Shown here: positions 1-8,672 of the stretch, one piece after another
Layout of the letters: every line of letters begins with the position of its first letter
How positions within the stretch are numbered: position 1 is the stretch's first letter
Assembly: GCF_947488985.1 (NCBI RefSeq)
Contig: NZ_CANLBV010000040.1
Coordinates: 1 to 32,394 of the forward strand
From: an uncultured Vibrio sp.
Lineage (GTDB): Bacteria; Pseudomonadota; Gammaproteobacteria; Enterobacterales; Vibrionaceae
DNA: 32,394 nucleotides
Direction of reading: 5' to 3'
The notes under the pieces: generated by a model
Told to the model about the DNA's origin: nothing
Seen by the model: only the letters and a program-made list of their open reading frames with translations
The model's database searches: none
Made by a program: the position numbers and the translations under genes

Positions 1-50
1 AGTCGACTGAGAAGGTTATATCTATGTGCTACCGAAGTTGGACTAAGCTG

Positions 51-73
51 ACCAATTAAATAATCAAATTGGT
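51..73. repeat. small intergenic inverted repeat
   Basis: Seven-base arms ACCAATT and AATTGGT flank a nine-base AT-rich loop. The right arm continues into TAT, so the edge reads ATTGGTAT, as does the repeat at 10478-10514. There is no T-tract, so it is not an obvious terminator. It may belong to a dispersed small repeat family; that is inference from two copies only. Confidence 0.5.
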
Positions 74-127
74 ATTATATAACAGAAAGAAGAGTGAAGC
101 GAATGAAATATAGGAAGACAAATAGCT

Positions 128-178
<51 letters not shown>

Positions 179-204
179 GAATATGGCAAAGCCAAATTAC
201 AGGC

Positions 205-240
205 AATAAAAAAGGAGAACCGAAGTTCTCCTTTTCTTAA
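205..240 (-). terminator. rho-independent terminator of the thrS-rplT operon
   Basis: On the minus strand an 11-bp stem (AAAAGGAGAAC with its complement, 210-220 and 225-235) closes on a UUCG tetraloop with a C-G closing pair and is followed by a run of six T. It begins 20 bases after the rplT stop codon, so the operon ends here and does not continue into pheST as it does in E. coli. Confidence 0.95.
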
Positions 241-260
241 ACCTTTAAGCTAACTCTAAA

Positions 261-614
261 TTATAGAGATGCTTTCGCTTTTTCAACTAGAACAGCAAAT
301 GCTGCTTTGTCGAATACTGCGATGTCAGCAAGAATCTTACGATCGATCTCGATAGATGCTTTCTTAAGACCGTTGATGAAACGGCTGTAAGATAGACCAT
401 TTTGACGAGATGCCGCGTTGATACGTGCAATCCAAAGTTGACGGAATTGACGTTTCTTGTTGCGACGGTCACGGTAAGCGTATTGACCAGCTTTGGTAAC
501 TGCTTGGAAAGCTACGCGGTAAACACGTGAACGTGCTCCGTAGTAACCTTTAGCTTGTTTTAGAACTTTCTTATGACGTGCACGAGCTTGTACACCACGT
601 TTTACGCGAGGCAT
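261..614 (-). CDS. rplT: 50S ribosomal protein L20
   Basis: L20 binds 23S rRNA early in large-subunit assembly and, in E. coli, also represses its own operon by binding the rpmI leader mRNA. The 117-residue product has the usual family length, a very basic N-terminal half that forms the rRNA-binding extension ([20 protein letters not shown]), and a globular C-terminal half with the typical [13 protein letters not shown] segment. The start ATG at 614 has a strong AGGAGAA ribosome site seven bases upstream. It is the last gene of thrS-infC-rpmI-rplT, 42 bases after rpmI, and is followed by a UUCG terminator. Nothing is truncated or unusual in the protein. Confidence 0.99.
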   Translation of the reverse strand: MPRVKRGVQARARHKKVLKQAKGYYGARSRVYRVAFQAVTKAGQYAYRDRRNKKRQFRQLWIARINAASRQNGLSYSRFINGLKKASIEIDRKILADIAVFDKAAFAVLVEKAKASL

Positions 615-656
615 TATGCTTCTCCTAAACTAAACGAATTTATAAACTAAAAAGAA

Positions 657-851
657 TTAAGCGTATGGCATCATACGTAGAACTTGAGCAACTTCACATT
701 TAGGAAGGATCGAGTTCGGACGTAGCTGACGCTTGTTCTTAGTAGTACGCTTAGTCAGGATGTGACGTTTACCAGCGTGCTTAAACTTAATACCACCAGC
801 AGTTTTCTGGAAACGCTTAGCAGCACCTTTGTTGGTTTTCATCTTAGGCAT
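657..851 (-). CDS. rpmI: 50S ribosomal protein L35
   Basis: A 64-residue, highly basic protein beginning [14 protein letters not shown] and ending with the [16 protein letters not shown] tail typical of L35. It is a late-assembly component of the large ribosomal subunit. The start ATG at 851 is preceded by GGAG about eight bases upstream. It sits between infC and rplT. In E. coli, L20 represses rpmI translation, and rplT follows by translational coupling; the short rpmI-rplT gap here allows the same arrangement. The upstream 104-base leader contains a terminator-like hairpin (907-933) that could be part of that control. Confidence 0.98.
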   Translation of the reverse strand: MPKMKTNKGAAKRFQKTAGGIKFKHAGKRHILTKRTTKNKRQLRPNSILPKCEVAQVLRMMPYA

Positions 852-906
852 GATGAATAACTCCGCATTGTTGAGTTGTTAATAACATAGTAATTAGGGC
901 GAATAA

Positions 907-933
907 AACCCCGCAACCTGAGGCTGCAGGGTT
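907..933 (-). promoter_or_regulatory. hairpin in infC-rpmI leader, terminator-like
   Basis: A 12-bp stem with a three-base loop (plus-strand loop 919-921), followed on the minus strand by TTTATT. Two of its pairs are G-U only when read as minus-strand RNA and would be C-A mismatches as plus-strand RNA, so the structure belongs to the infC-rpmI transcript. It lies where E. coli has its L20-binding operator. It could be an attenuator, an L20 site, or both; that is inference. Confidence 0.7.
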
Positions 934-955
934 CAATTACTTGCAAAGCCGTTAA

Positions 956-1507
956 TTACTTCTTTTTAGGGGCCAACACCATGATCATCTGGCGACCTTC
1001 AATTCTCGTTGGGAAAGATTCGACTACTGCAAATTCTTCAGTATCCGCTTTCAAACGATTAAGAACGTCAACACCGATATCTTGGTGAGCCATTTCGCGG
1101 CCACGGAAGCGAATTGTTACCTTCACTTTGTTGCCGTCTTCTAGGAAACCAGTCAGGTTGCGTAGTTTTACCTGATAGTCTCCAATATCAGTTCCAGGTC
1201 GGAATTTAATTTCCTTGATCTGAACCTGCTTTTGCTTCTTCTTCTGCTCTTTCGCAGCTTTGCTCTTCTCGAAGAGGAACTTACCGTAGTCCATCACACG
1301 ACAAACTGGCGGCTCGGCGTTAGGGCTGATCTCTACAAGATCCATACCAGCTTCATTTGCAGCTTCCATCGCTTCAGCGATTGAAACTACACCAACAGCT
1401 TCGCCGTCTGCGCCAGTTAGACGCACTTCACGAACGCCACGAATGTCACCGTTTAAACGGTGCTGGTTTTGTTTGGCCGGTTGTTGGCCACGTCTTCCGC
1501 CTTTAAT
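956..1507 (-). CDS. infC: translation initiation factor IF-3
   Basis: IF-3 binds the 30S subunit, prevents premature joining to 50S and rejects wrong start codons. The frame must begin at the ATT at 1505-1507, giving 183 residues starting (M)[12 protein letters not shown]. The first ATG/GTG-type start falls about 27 codons further in and would remove the N-terminal arm (residues [14 protein letters not shown]) conserved in the family. AUU initiation of infC is well known and lets IF-3 repress itself. The N-domain (about residues 1-85) carries DYGKFLFE, a linker rich in Lys and Gln follows, and the C-domain carries the [19 protein letters not shown] core. A TGGAGGA ribosome site (1514-1520) lies inside the end of thrS, and only two bases separate the two genes, so translation is probably coupled. 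Confidence 0.97.
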   Translation of the reverse strand: MKGGRRGQQPAKQNQHRLNGDIRGVREVRLTGADGEAVGVVSIAEAMEAANEAGMDLVEISPNAEPPVCRVMDYGKFLFEKSKAAKEQKKKQKQVQIKEIKFRPGTDIGDYQVKLRNLTGFLEDGNKVKVTIRFRGREMAHQDIGVDVLNRLKADTEEFAVVESFPTRIEGRQMIMVLAPKKK

Positions 1508-1520
1508 AGCTATTCCTCCA
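1505..1520 (-). promoter_or_regulatory. infC ribosome site and AUU start
   Basis: The minus strand reads TGGAGGA, six bases, then ATT AAA GGC. The Shine-Dalgarno core overlaps the last codons of thrS. The rare AUU start is the established feature used for IF-3 autoregulation in enterobacteria, and it sets the true N-terminus here. Confidence 0.93.
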
Positions 1521-3438
1521 GATTGAGCTTACGGCTTGAAACCTCGGCTTGGATGTATGAAATAAAGTCATCCACTTTAAATTTGCCAAGGTCCTTACCT
1601 TTACGTGTACGTACTGCAATTTCGCCGGCTTCCATTTCTTGGTCACCACACACAAGCATAAACGGTACACGCTTCAAAGTATGTTCGCGGATTTTAAAGC
1701 CAATCTTCTCATTTCTCAAGTCTGCTTTGACTCTAAATCCACTTTTTTGCAGTTTTTTCGTAATTTCTTGTACATATTCAGACTGTTTGTCTGTAATACC
1801 CATTACAACTGCTTGTTCTGGCGCCAACCACGTTGGGAAGAAGCCAGCATATTCTTCAATGAGAATACCGATAAAGCGTTCTAGTGAACCTAAAATCGCG
1901 CGGTGAATCATAACTGGCGTATGACGCTCGTTATCTTCACCTACGTAAGTTGCACCTAAACGTTCTGGTAATGCAAAATCGAGCTGCACTGTACCACATT
2001 GCCACGCTCGGTCCAAACAATCATGCAAAGTAAATTCAATCTTAGGTCCGTAGAACGCACCCTCGCCTTCTTGAATCTCATATGCAATCTCCATCGCCTC
2101 TAGAGCTTGCTTAAGGTCAGCCTCTGCACGGTCCCACATTTCGTCTGAACCTACACGCTGTTCTGGACGAGTCGATAGCTTAACCACAATGTTTTCGAAA
2201 CCGAAAGTTGTGTAAGTATCGTAAACCATCTCAATACAAGCTTTTACTTCTTGTTGAACTTGGTCTTCAGTACAGAATACGTGAGCATCATCTTGAGTGA
2301 AGCCACGAACACGCATGATACCGTGAAGTGCGCCAGACGGCTCGTTACGGTGACATGAGCCGAACTCTGCCATACGTAGTGGTAAATCACGGTAAGATTT
2401 CAAACCTTGGTTAAAGATTTGAACGTGACCTGGACAGTTCATTGGCTTGATAGCGTATTCACGGTTCTCAGAAGAAGTAGTGAACATCGCTTCTGCGTAC
2501 TTGTCCCAGTGACCAGAGCGTTCCCAAAGAACACGGTCCATCATTAATGGGCCTTTTACTTCTTGGTAATCGTACTCTGTCAGCTTCTGACGAATAAAGA
2601 CTTCTAGCTCACGGAAGATAGTCCAACCATTATGATGCCAGAACACCATACCCGGTGCTTCTTGCTGCATATGGAACAGGTCTAAATGCTTACCGATTTT
2701 ACGGTGGTCACGTTTAGCCGCTTCTTCTAGACGCACTAGGTGAGCCTTAAGCGCTTTCTTGTCGTGGAATGCAGTGCCGTAAATACGTTGAAGCATCTTG
2801 TTGTCACTGTTACCACGCCAGTAAGCACCCGCTACGTTAAGTAGCGTGAAGTGTTGGCAGAAGCCCATATGTGGAACGTGTGGACCACGACACATATCAA
2901 TGTATTCTTCATGATGGTACAGGCCCGGACGGTCGTCTTTAGAAACGTTCTCATCCAAGATTTCGATTTTGTAAGTCTCGCCACGCGCTTCGAATGCATC
3001 GCGTGCTTCCTGCCAGCTAACTTTCTTCTTAACAACCTGATACTTGGTCTTCGCGAGCTCTTTCATACGCTTTTCAATCTTTTCTAGATCTTCTTGCGTT
3101 AGAGAGTGCTCAAGGTCGATATCGTAGTAAAAACCGTTATCGATGGTAGGACCGATCGCCATTTTCGCTTCTGGAAAAAGCTGCTTAACGGCGTGACCTA
3201 ATAGGTGAGCACAAGAGTGACGAACGATCTCAAGGCCATCAACTTCATCTTTAGCAGTGATGATTTCTAGGCTTGCATCGTTTTCGATCAGATCACAAGC
3301 ATCAACACGCTCGCCGTCTACACGACCAGCAATGGTTGCTTTCGCAAGACCAGGACCGATAGATAGGGCAACATCTAGCGTTGATACAGGGTTGTCAAAT
3401 TGACGCTGACTGCCGTCAGGAAGAGTAATAATTGGCAT
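1510..3438 (-). CDS. thrS: threonyl-tRNA synthetase
   Basis: Charges tRNA-Thr with threonine in the cytosol. The 642-residue length matches E. coli ThrRS. An N-terminal TGS domain (about 1-62) starts [11 protein letters not shown]. The editing domain carries the [11 protein letters not shown] motif (HxxxH) near residue 73. The class II catalytic core has MNCPGH, the motif-2 [11 protein letters not shown] segment and [16 protein letters not shown] (motif 3), which together supply the zinc-binding Cys and two His. A C-terminal anticodon-binding domain follows (from about residue 535). The start chosen at 3438 has AAGGAC upstream; a frame extension 13 codons longer would run over the ribosome site and operator hairpin. 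First gene of the operon. The leader contains a tRNA-Thr anticodon-arm mimic, so translational autorepression like that of E. coli thrS is likely. Confidence 0.99.
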   Translation of the reverse strand: MPIITLPDGSQRQFDNPVSTLDVALSIGPGLAKATIAGRVDGERVDACDLIENDASLEIITAKDEVDGLEIVRHSCAHLLGHAVKQLFPEAKMAIGPTIDNGFYYDIDLEHSLTQEDLEKIEKRMKELAKTKYQVVKKKVSWQEARDAFEARGETYKIEILDENVSKDDRPGLYHHEEYIDMCRGPHVPHMGFCQHFTLLNVAGAYWRGNSDNKMLQRIYGTAFHDKKALKAHLVRLEEAAKRDHRKIGKHLDLFHMQQEAPGMVFWHHNGWTIFRELEVFIRQKLTEYDYQEVKGPLMMDRVLWERSGHWDKYAEAMFTTSSENREYAIKPMNCPGHVQIFNQGLKSYRDLPLRMAEFGSCHRNEPSGALHGIMRVRGFTQDDAHVFCTEDQVQQEVKACIEMVYDTYTTFGFENIVVKLSTRPEQRVGSDEMWDRAEADLKQALEAMEIAYEIQEGEGAFYGPKIEFTLHDCLDRAWQCGTVQLDFALPERLGATYVGEDNERHTPVMIHRAILGSLERFIGILIEEYAGFFPTWLAPEQAVVMGITDKQSEYVQEITKKLQKSGFRVKADLRNEKIGFKIREHTLKRVPFMLVCGDQEMEAGEIAVRTRKGKDLGKFKVDDFISYIQAEVSSRKLNLEE

Positions 3439-3456
3439 TATTTGTCCTTTACAGTG

Positions 3457-3477
3457 GTGTTGCATACCAAGCAACAC
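3457..3477 (-). promoter_or_regulatory. thrS translational operator, tRNA-Thr anticodon-arm mimic
   Basis: Minus-strand RNA forms a perfect 7-bp stem (GTGTTGC with GCAACAC) around a seven-base loop UUGGUAU. Read as a tRNA anticodon loop this has U33, anticodon GGU (threonine) at positions 34-36 and A37. The GGU lies at -30 to -28 from the thrS ATG, and the hairpin ends about six bases before the ribosome site. In E. coli ThrRS represses its own mRNA by binding a similar stem-loop with a CGU anticodon-like triplet. ThrRS binding here is inferred. Confidence 0.85.
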
Positions 3478-3502
3478 TTGAAAATATTTAATATATGTTT
3501 TT

Positions 3503-3524
3503 CAATCAACAAGTACGTTGATTG
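3503..3524 (-). promoter_or_regulatory. second leader hairpin upstream of thrS
   Basis: A perfect 8-bp stem (CAATCAAC with GTTGATTG) and six-base loop GUACUU on the minus-strand RNA, separated from the proximal hairpin by an AU-rich single-stranded linker of 25 bases. This copies the E. coli thrS operator plan of two stem-loops (domains 2 and 4) joined by an unpaired ribosome-binding linker. A CGU triplet straddles the stem-loop junction. A role as the second ThrRS site is inferred. Confidence 0.65.
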
Positions 3525-3952
3525 GAGATATATGCATAATAAAGATACCCACATAGAAGCAAATACAGATGCCCCCAATTGCAGGTATCTGGGCATTGTA
3601 ACGAAATAATATGAAATGACAATGGAAGCAAGAAACTCCCTACTACTCCATAGCTTAAACTCACAAACGAAAAACACTCCTAAGCAATAACTTGCAACCA
3701 CCTTTCAAATAACAGCTCCAACTTAAAGGTCGCACTAAACGATATGTTGATGCGAATGCGAGAAAAGCTGACGAATTCTATATGATAAGCACTCTTTGCC
3801 GTTAACCAGAGCCACACCAGTACTCCACTAGCCTCACTGGCGACCAAAGACGATCCCTATTAAAGCCATGACAAATCATCCAACCAACGGCTTTCATCGC
3901 TTCATTATCAAGAAAGTTCACTGGATAGACCATTAAACGCAAGTTAGTTAGC

Positions 3953-3958
3953 TATAAT
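3953..3958 (+). promoter_or_regulatory. -10 element for the DUF3581 gene
   Basis: A consensus TATAAT lies 33 bases before the preferred ATG. No good -35 hexamer is visible at 16-18 bases upstream. Transcription would start near 3965, leaving a short leader of roughly 27 bases. Confidence 0.5.
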
Positions 3959-3991
3959 CGCCTTCCAGATTTGATGACGAATAGCGATACT

Positions 3992-4717
3992 ATGTTTCTG
4001 ACACCTTACTTTTCTACTGAAGACAATCAATTTCAATTCACTCGTGAACAAGCGAGCCACTTTGCTAAAAAAGTAGCGGCAGACTTCAACCCAATTCACG
4101 ATGAAGACAACAAGCGCTTCTGTGTGCCTGGGGATCTTTTGTTTGCCGTACTTCTGCAAAAAGAAGGCATCAGTCAAAAAATGCGTTTCGATTTTTCAGG
4201 TATGGTGGGGAACGGTATCGCGCTAAGCGTTGATAATAAGTGTGACAAAGAAAGCTCATTGATTGATGAGAAAGGCAAAGAATATCTACACATGACATGT
4301 GAAGGTGAGAAGAGTCACGACCAAGCCTTCATCGAGCATGTCGTCACGAACTACGTCAAGTTTTCTGGCATGAACTTCCCACACATCATGGTGCCTCTTA
4401 TGGAAGAACAGCAGATGATGATCAACTGCCAACGTCCTCTTGTGATTTACGAGAGCATGGAAGTTGAATTTACTCGCCTAGATCTGTCCCACCCAGAAGT
4501 CGATTTCTCAGGTGCAACTTTTGATGTGGAAGGCAAGCGTGGCATCGTGACTCTGAACTTCGATTTCAAAGAAGATGGCGAAGTAGTAGGCAAAGGTGTT
4601 AAACGCATGGTAGCCAGTGGCCTTAAGCCGTACGACCAAGCTGCTGTAGATGATCTAGTCAACCGCTTTAACGAGCGCAAAGATATGTTTCTCGCTCAAT
4701 TCGCAGCGGCTGCTTAA
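3992..4717 (+). CDS. DUF3581 family protein
   Basis: A 241-residue soluble protein that I recognise as the DUF3581 family of gammaproteobacteria; its biochemical function is not known to me. Visible features are a conserved N-terminal block with FTREQASHFAKKVAADFNPIHDEDNKRFCVPGDLLFA and a second half of alternating short beta-like segments. The FNPIHDEDNKRFCVPGDLLF stretch is reminiscent of the hot-dog (MaoC dehydratase-like) motif in which D/N-x-N-P-I-H is followed by an F-G-x-x-I helix, so a hot-dog fold is a reasonable guess (inference). The start is uncertain: TTG 3971, ATG 3974 and ATG 3992 are in frame, none with a clear ribosome site; 3992 gives the usual MFLTPYF start. A strong hairpin terminator follows, so it is monocistronic. 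Confidence 0.9.
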   Translation: MFLTPYFSTEDNQFQFTREQASHFAKKVAADFNPIHDEDNKRFCVPGDLLFAVLLQKEGISQKMRFDFSGMVGNGIALSVDNKCDKESSLIDEKGKEYLHMTCEGEKSHDQAFIEHVVTNYVKFSGMNFPHIMVPLMEEQQMMINCQRPLVIYESMEVEFTRLDLSHPEVDFSGATFDVEGKRGIVTLNFDFKEDGEVVGKGVKRMVASGLKPYDQAAVDDLVNRFNERKDMFLAQFAAAA

Positions 4718-4757
4718 TCAGTCTTCTATTGAAGCCACTCTACTAAAACAAGAACAA

Positions 4758-4793
4758 TAAAGCCCAGCTTAAGCGCCTTAAGCTGGGCTTTTC
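4758..4793 (+). terminator. rho-independent terminator
   Basis: A long near-perfect stem (AAAGCCCAGCTTAAG and its complement, two-base CG loop region) followed by TTTT. It ends the DUF3581 transcript. The A-rich left arm may let it also stop transcription arriving from the opposite-strand gene. Confidence 0.92.
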
Positions 4794-4887
4794 AATTGAA
4801 CTGTGCTTTCCTAGTACAGCTGTGATTTTCGCTCTCAATTGCGCTTTTCAATTTCAACTGAGCGAGCTAAAAACAGCGCTCTTTAGG

Positions 4888-5349
4888 CTAAATCCAACGC
4901 CTAACCTTTTGTTTGTAATCCACATATTCCGCCCCAAACAACTGCTCTAGAGCAAGCTCCTCAGGTTTTATTTGAAACTGATTCATATAAATCACAAACA
5001 GAAAGCTAATTAGTACGCTGAAGAGGTTCTGAAAAAAATAGCCGCAGCAAAACAATAAAATGAACAACCCAAGGTACATTGGGTTTCGTGTATAACCAAA
5101 AACGCCACTGTCGACCACTGTGGAAGCGGTTTCTATTTTAATTGGATTAACCGTGGTCTTACGCTTTCGAAACTCCCATAAGCCTGATAGCCCAATAGCG
5201 CCACTCAATGTAGTCCCGATACCTAATACAATCGTTTTATAAGGCAACGCCACCCCCCCTAGGCTCAACTCCTGAGCACAGAAGTACGACGCGAGAAAGC
5301 CAATAATGAACAGCGCAACTGGTGGTACTTTTAATTCTAGAAATTTCAT
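4888..5349 (-). CDS. isoprenylcysteine/phospholipid methyltransferase-like membrane protein
   Basis: A 153-residue integral membrane protein of the ICMT/PEMT methyltransferase superfamily, which transfers methyl groups from S-adenosylmethionine to membrane-embedded substrates. Hydrophobic segments lie at about residues 8-25, 38-60 and 90-125. The C-terminal half holds the family signature: GYTRNPMYLGL (SAM-site R-N-P-M-Y), then EE-LE-FG-EYVDYKQKVRRWI. The start at 5349 has AAGGAAAA upstream; an in-frame ATG 18 bases earlier lacks a site. The substrate cannot be told from sequence; bacterial relatives are poorly characterised. It is flanked by terminators on both sides and stands alone. Confidence 0.88.
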   Translation of the reverse strand: MKFLELKVPPVALFIIGFLASYFCAQELSLGGVALPYKTIVLGIGTTLSGAIGLSGLWEFRKRKTTVNPIKIETASTVVDSGVFGYTRNPMYLGLFILLFCCGYFFQNLFSVLISFLFVIYMNQFQIKPEELALEQLFGAEYVDYKQKVRRWI

Positions 5350-5383
5350 ATTTTTCCTTATTAACATTCCTTTGTTAGTTTAG

Positions 5384-5410
5384 AAAAAAGCCCAGCAATT
5401 GCCGGGCTAA
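5384..5410 (-). terminator. rho-independent terminator of ydiJ
   Basis: Minus-strand stem AGCCC-G-GCAATTGC-T-GGGCT with a single non-canonical position, followed by six T. It lies directly after the ydiJ stop codon. Confidence 0.88.
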
Positions 5411-5415
5411 ATGTA

Positions 5416-8400
5416 TTAAAGAATTTTTGCGAGCACCTGTAATGGGTGAGCCATTTTTGCACCTTCGAAACGCTTTACTTGGCTACGACAGGAGTAACCA
5501 GTGACTAAACAGCGATCTTTTGGTAAGTCCTGCATTCTAGGCTTCCAACTTAAGTCGTATATGTCTTTCGACATCTGCAGCTTATCGACTTCATGGCCAA
5601 AGGTCCCTGCCATGCCACAACATCCTACCGCAACGCTCGTCAGTGCTGCGCCAAAGTGTTTAAAAATGGCTTCCCACTCTTTTTCAGCGTTCGGCATTTT
5701 GGTCTTTTCAGTACAGTGAGCAAATAAATACCACATATCGTCACTTGTCGAACGCGCTTCGTACTCACTCAATGAGGGCATTAACCACTCATGAACTGTA
5801 AGCACGTCAAAGTCGCCACGCTTGTCACCTAAGATCTCAACGTATTCATCGCGGTAACAAAGCACCAGTGCAGGATCAACCCCCACCAAAGGAATACCGA
5901 TATCCGCCACCATAGACAAGAAATCCGATGTCGACTTGGCCTCGCGAGCAAAACGACCTAAGAAACCTTTGATGTGCTGTGCTTTACCATTCGGTTTGAA
6001 CGGCAATAAAACTGGCGTTTTGCCAAGCTTTTGAGCCAAAGTGACAAAGTCTTCAACGACCTCGGCATCATAGAAGCTGGTAAACGGGTCTTGAACAATC
6101 AACACATGCTGTTTCTTCTGTGCAGAAGAGAGACCGGCTAAATACTGTAAGTCAAAAAGTTGCAATTCTTTGGTCGCTAAACGATGTTTTAGCGTAGGAA
6201 CGGACATCAACGGCGCATCGATATAACCGATCGTTTTAGCCGTTGCAGCTTGTACCCACTTTTGACCCAGTGCCGCGTTCACGACTTTTGGTGACTTCGC
6301 CATCAGCGGCAACATCGCTTCAATGTTCGACACCAAATAATCTTTTGCCGGACGTTGGTAGCGCGAATAATAGATATTCAAGAAGCGAGAGCGGAAACTC
6401 GGCACATCGACTTTGATCGGACATTGAGTTGCACACGCTTTACACGCCAGACAGCCATTCATCGCTTCGAGAACTTCATGCGAGAAGTCATACTCATGGC
6501 GTTTGTTGATCGTATTACGAACGCGATCAATCATGGTTTTTACTGGCGTATTACCCTTCATCACTTCTTGTTCAAGGTCGAGAATATCGATACCTTGCTC
6601 AGTCAGTTGACGCAACCACTCTCTTACCAAGCCTGCGCGGCCTTTAGGTGAATGACGACGATCAGCCGTGACCTTCATGGAAGGACACATAGGTGAGCTC
6701 GTATCGTAATTGAAGCACAAGCCGTTACCATTACATTCCATCGCTTGCTTAAAGCTATCACGAACCTGCACGTCGATCTGACGATCGTAAAAACCACGCT
6801 TAGTATCGGTGACTTTAACCAGTTCAGCATCGCTCTCTAACGGCGTACAGATCTTGCCTGGGTTCATCTTATTATGTGGATCAAATGCCGCTTTAACCCG
6901 TCTTAGCTCGGTAAACAGCTCTTCGCCAAAGAAGTCTGGCCCATACTCCGAGCGGAAACCTTTCCCGTGCTCCCCCCACATCAAGCCGCCGTATTTCGCC
7001 ACCAGCTTAACCACTTCATCAGAGATTTCATGCATCAATGCTTCTTGGTGTGGATCGCACAAATCTAACGCAGGACGCACGTGCAATACACCGGCATCGA
7101 CGTGACCAAACATGCCATAGTTAAGCTCTTTTGAGTCGAGTAGGACTCTAAATTCAGCAATGAAGTCCGCCAAGTTTTCCGGTGGGACACAGGTATCTTC
7201 AGCAAAGGCGACCGGTTTCGCTCGGCCTTTCGCTGCCCCTAAAAGGCCCACCGCTTTCTTGCGCATGTTGTAGATTCGACCAATGCTTGCTAAATCACGG
7301 CACACTTGGAAGCCAATCACGCCGCCTTCTTCGGTTTCGACCATGGTTTTAAGCTTGGCTGTCATTGCTTGGACTTGTTGTTCAACCTCAGCTTCATCTT
7401 GCCCTGCAAATTCCACCATGTTGATGCCTAGCATCTCTTTGTTTGGTACATCCGTAAACAAATCGCTCACGGTATGCCAAACAATATCTTGCTTCGCAAG
7501 GTTCAGCACTCGTGAATCAACCGTCTCAACCGATAACGCTTTCGCTTCGACCATAAACGGCGCATTGCGCAACGCAGAATCAAACGTGTTGTATTTAACG
7601 TTGACCAGCGTACGTGCTTTAGGGATCGGCGTTAAATTCAGCTTTGCTTCGGTGATAAACGCGAGTGAACCTTCAGCACCACATAAAACGCGAGTTAGGT
7701 CAAAACTGTCATCTTGTTCGTTGATTGCGTTCTTGAGATCGTACCCCGTTAGGAAGCGGTTGAGTGGCGGGAACCGATTAACGATTTGGACGCGCTTTTC
7801 TCGACAAACCGCTTCCGTCACAGTGAGTGCATGATGAGCAAACTCCCCTTCGGCTGGCAAACCATGGGATAGATCGGACTCTAGACATGAACCGTCGGCA
7901 AAAACCGCTTGCAGTGATAGGACATGGTCCGATGTTTTGCCGTACTTCAACGAACCTTGGCCCGATGCGTCGGTGTTGATCATCCCACCTAAGGTTGCTC
8001 TATTACTGGTGGAAAGATCCGGAGAAAAGAAGTAACCATAAGGACGCACCGCATCATTCAACTGATCTTTAATGATGCCAGACTGAACTCTTACCCAGCC
8101 TTCTTTTTCATTGATCTCAAGCACCTGATTCATATAGCGTGACAGGTCAACCACAACCCCCTTAGTCAAGGATTGTCCGTTGGTTCCAGTGCCGCCGCCA
8201 CGAGGAGAAAAGGTTACCCGTTCATAATCGGATTTAGTGCTTACTTTGCCAATCAAAACAACATCGTGTGTTGATTTAGGCAAAATGACAGCCTGCGGTA
8301 ATTGCTGATAAACGCTGTTATCAGTTGCCACAGCCAAACGGCTAGAATATTGAGATTCAATGTCGCCAGTAAAGCCCGCTTTTTTAAGCTCATCTAAAAA

Positions 8401-8451
8401 GCGTACAACAACTGGGTCGACATCAGTATTGAGTTGAAGTCTTGGTAACAT
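5416..8451 (-). CDS. ydiJ: YdiJ-type FAD/4Fe-4S D-2-hydroxyacid dehydrogenase
   Basis: A 1011-residue two-part oxidoreductase matching E. coli YdiJ in length. Characterised YdiJ relatives oxidise D-2-hydroxyacids such as D-2-hydroxyglutarate; the exact substrate here is inferred. The N-terminal half is a VAO-type FAD domain with the pyrophosphate loop PRGGGTGTNG at residues 83-92 and the FAD-oxidase C domain up to about 545 (GEHGKGFRSEYGPDFFG). The Fe-S half has a CNGNGLCFNYDTSSPMCPS cluster near 580 and a classic CLACKACATQCP 4Fe-4S motif near 665, then a C-terminal domain with VGCCGMAGTFG. Start ATG 8451 has AGGA seven bases upstream; the ten-codon-longer frame runs through that site. Electrons probably go to the respiratory chain. 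It is transcribed alone, divergent from the DUF3334 gene. Confidence 0.95.
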   Translation of the reverse strand: MLPRLQLNTDVDPVVVRFLDELKKAGFTGDIESQYSSRLAVATDNSVYQQLPQAVILPKSTHDVVLIGKVSTKSDYERVTFSPRGGGTGTNGQSLTKGVVVDLSRYMNQVLEINEKEGWVRVQSGIIKDQLNDAVRPYGYFFSPDLSTSNRATLGGMINTDASGQGSLKYGKTSDHVLSLQAVFADGSCLESDLSHGLPAEGEFAHHALTVTEAVCREKRVQIVNRFPPLNRFLTGYDLKNAINEQDDSFDLTRVLCGAEGSLAFITEAKLNLTPIPKARTLVNVKYNTFDSALRNAPFMVEAKALSVETVDSRVLNLAKQDIVWHTVSDLFTDVPNKEMLGINMVEFAGQDEAEVEQQVQAMTAKLKTMVETEEGGVIGFQVCRDLASIGRIYNMRKKAVGLLGAAKGRAKPVAFAEDTCVPPENLADFIAEFRVLLDSKELNYGMFGHVDAGVLHVRPALDLCDPHQEALMHEISDEVVKLVAKYGGLMWGEHGKGFRSEYGPDFFGEELFTELRRVKAAFDPHNKMNPGKICTPLESDAELVKVTDTKRGFYDRQIDVQVRDSFKQAMECNGNGLCFNYDTSSPMCPSMKVTADRRHSPKGRAGLVREWLRQLTEQGIDILDLEQEVMKGNTPVKTMIDRVRNTINKRHEYDFSHEVLEAMNGCLACKACATQCPIKVDVPSFRSRFLNIYYSRYQRPAKDYLVSNIEAMLPLMAKSPKVVNAALGQKWVQAATAKTIGYIDAPLMSVPTLKHRLATKELQLFDLQYLAGLSSAQKKQHVLIVQDPFTSFYDAEVVEDFVTLAQKLGKTPVLLPFKPNGKAQHIKGFLGRFAREAKSTSDFLSMVADIGIPLVGVDPALVLCYRDEYVEILGDKRGDFDVLTVHEWLMPSLSEYEARSTSDDMWYLFAHCTEKTKMPNAEKEWEAIFKHFGAALTSVAVGCCGMAGTFGHEVDKLQMSKDIYDLSWKPRMQDLPKDRCLVTGYSCRSQVKRFEGAKMAHPLQVLAKIL

Positions 8452-8672
8452 TAGCTTCCTGCCCCTACTGCGCTGATCCAATCAGCATTGGGTTATCTGA
8501 GGTTTTTAATAATTTCTTTGAATTTCGTCACTTTACTACTATTAAGATCATATAAAAAGGTGATCAAATCAGAATCTCAGTGCAAAAATGGGAAAATCGT
8601 CACTTTCGTGTTAATTCAGTAGTAATATATTGATTCACATTTGGTTTTAGACACCTCTATGGACACATAATA

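Larger units (their letters stand above)
3439..3991. other. intergenic region between thrS and DUF3581 gene
   Basis: About 550 bases without a convincing gene. The left part is the thrS leader with two operator hairpins. Further upstream in that leader, two competing inverted repeats appear: ATGCCC/GGGCAT (3569-3574, 3591-3596) and AGATACC/GGTATCT (3543-3549, 3584-3590); they share sequence, so only one can form at a time. A weak minus-strand TATTAT near 3606-3611 might be the thrS -10. The right part (3610-3940) shows nothing recognisable except a degenerate heptamer pair near 3750. A plus-strand -10 lies at 3953-3958. Confidence 0.6.

Noticed and set aside
3438..3701. 87-residue minus-strand frame upstream of thrS
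   Set aside because: It covers the operator hairpins and leader; no ribosome site, low-complexity hydrophobic product.
8540..8570. CRP-like site GATCA/TGATC between ydiJ and the DUF3334 gene
   Set aside because: The half-sites are too far apart and lack the TGTGA core.
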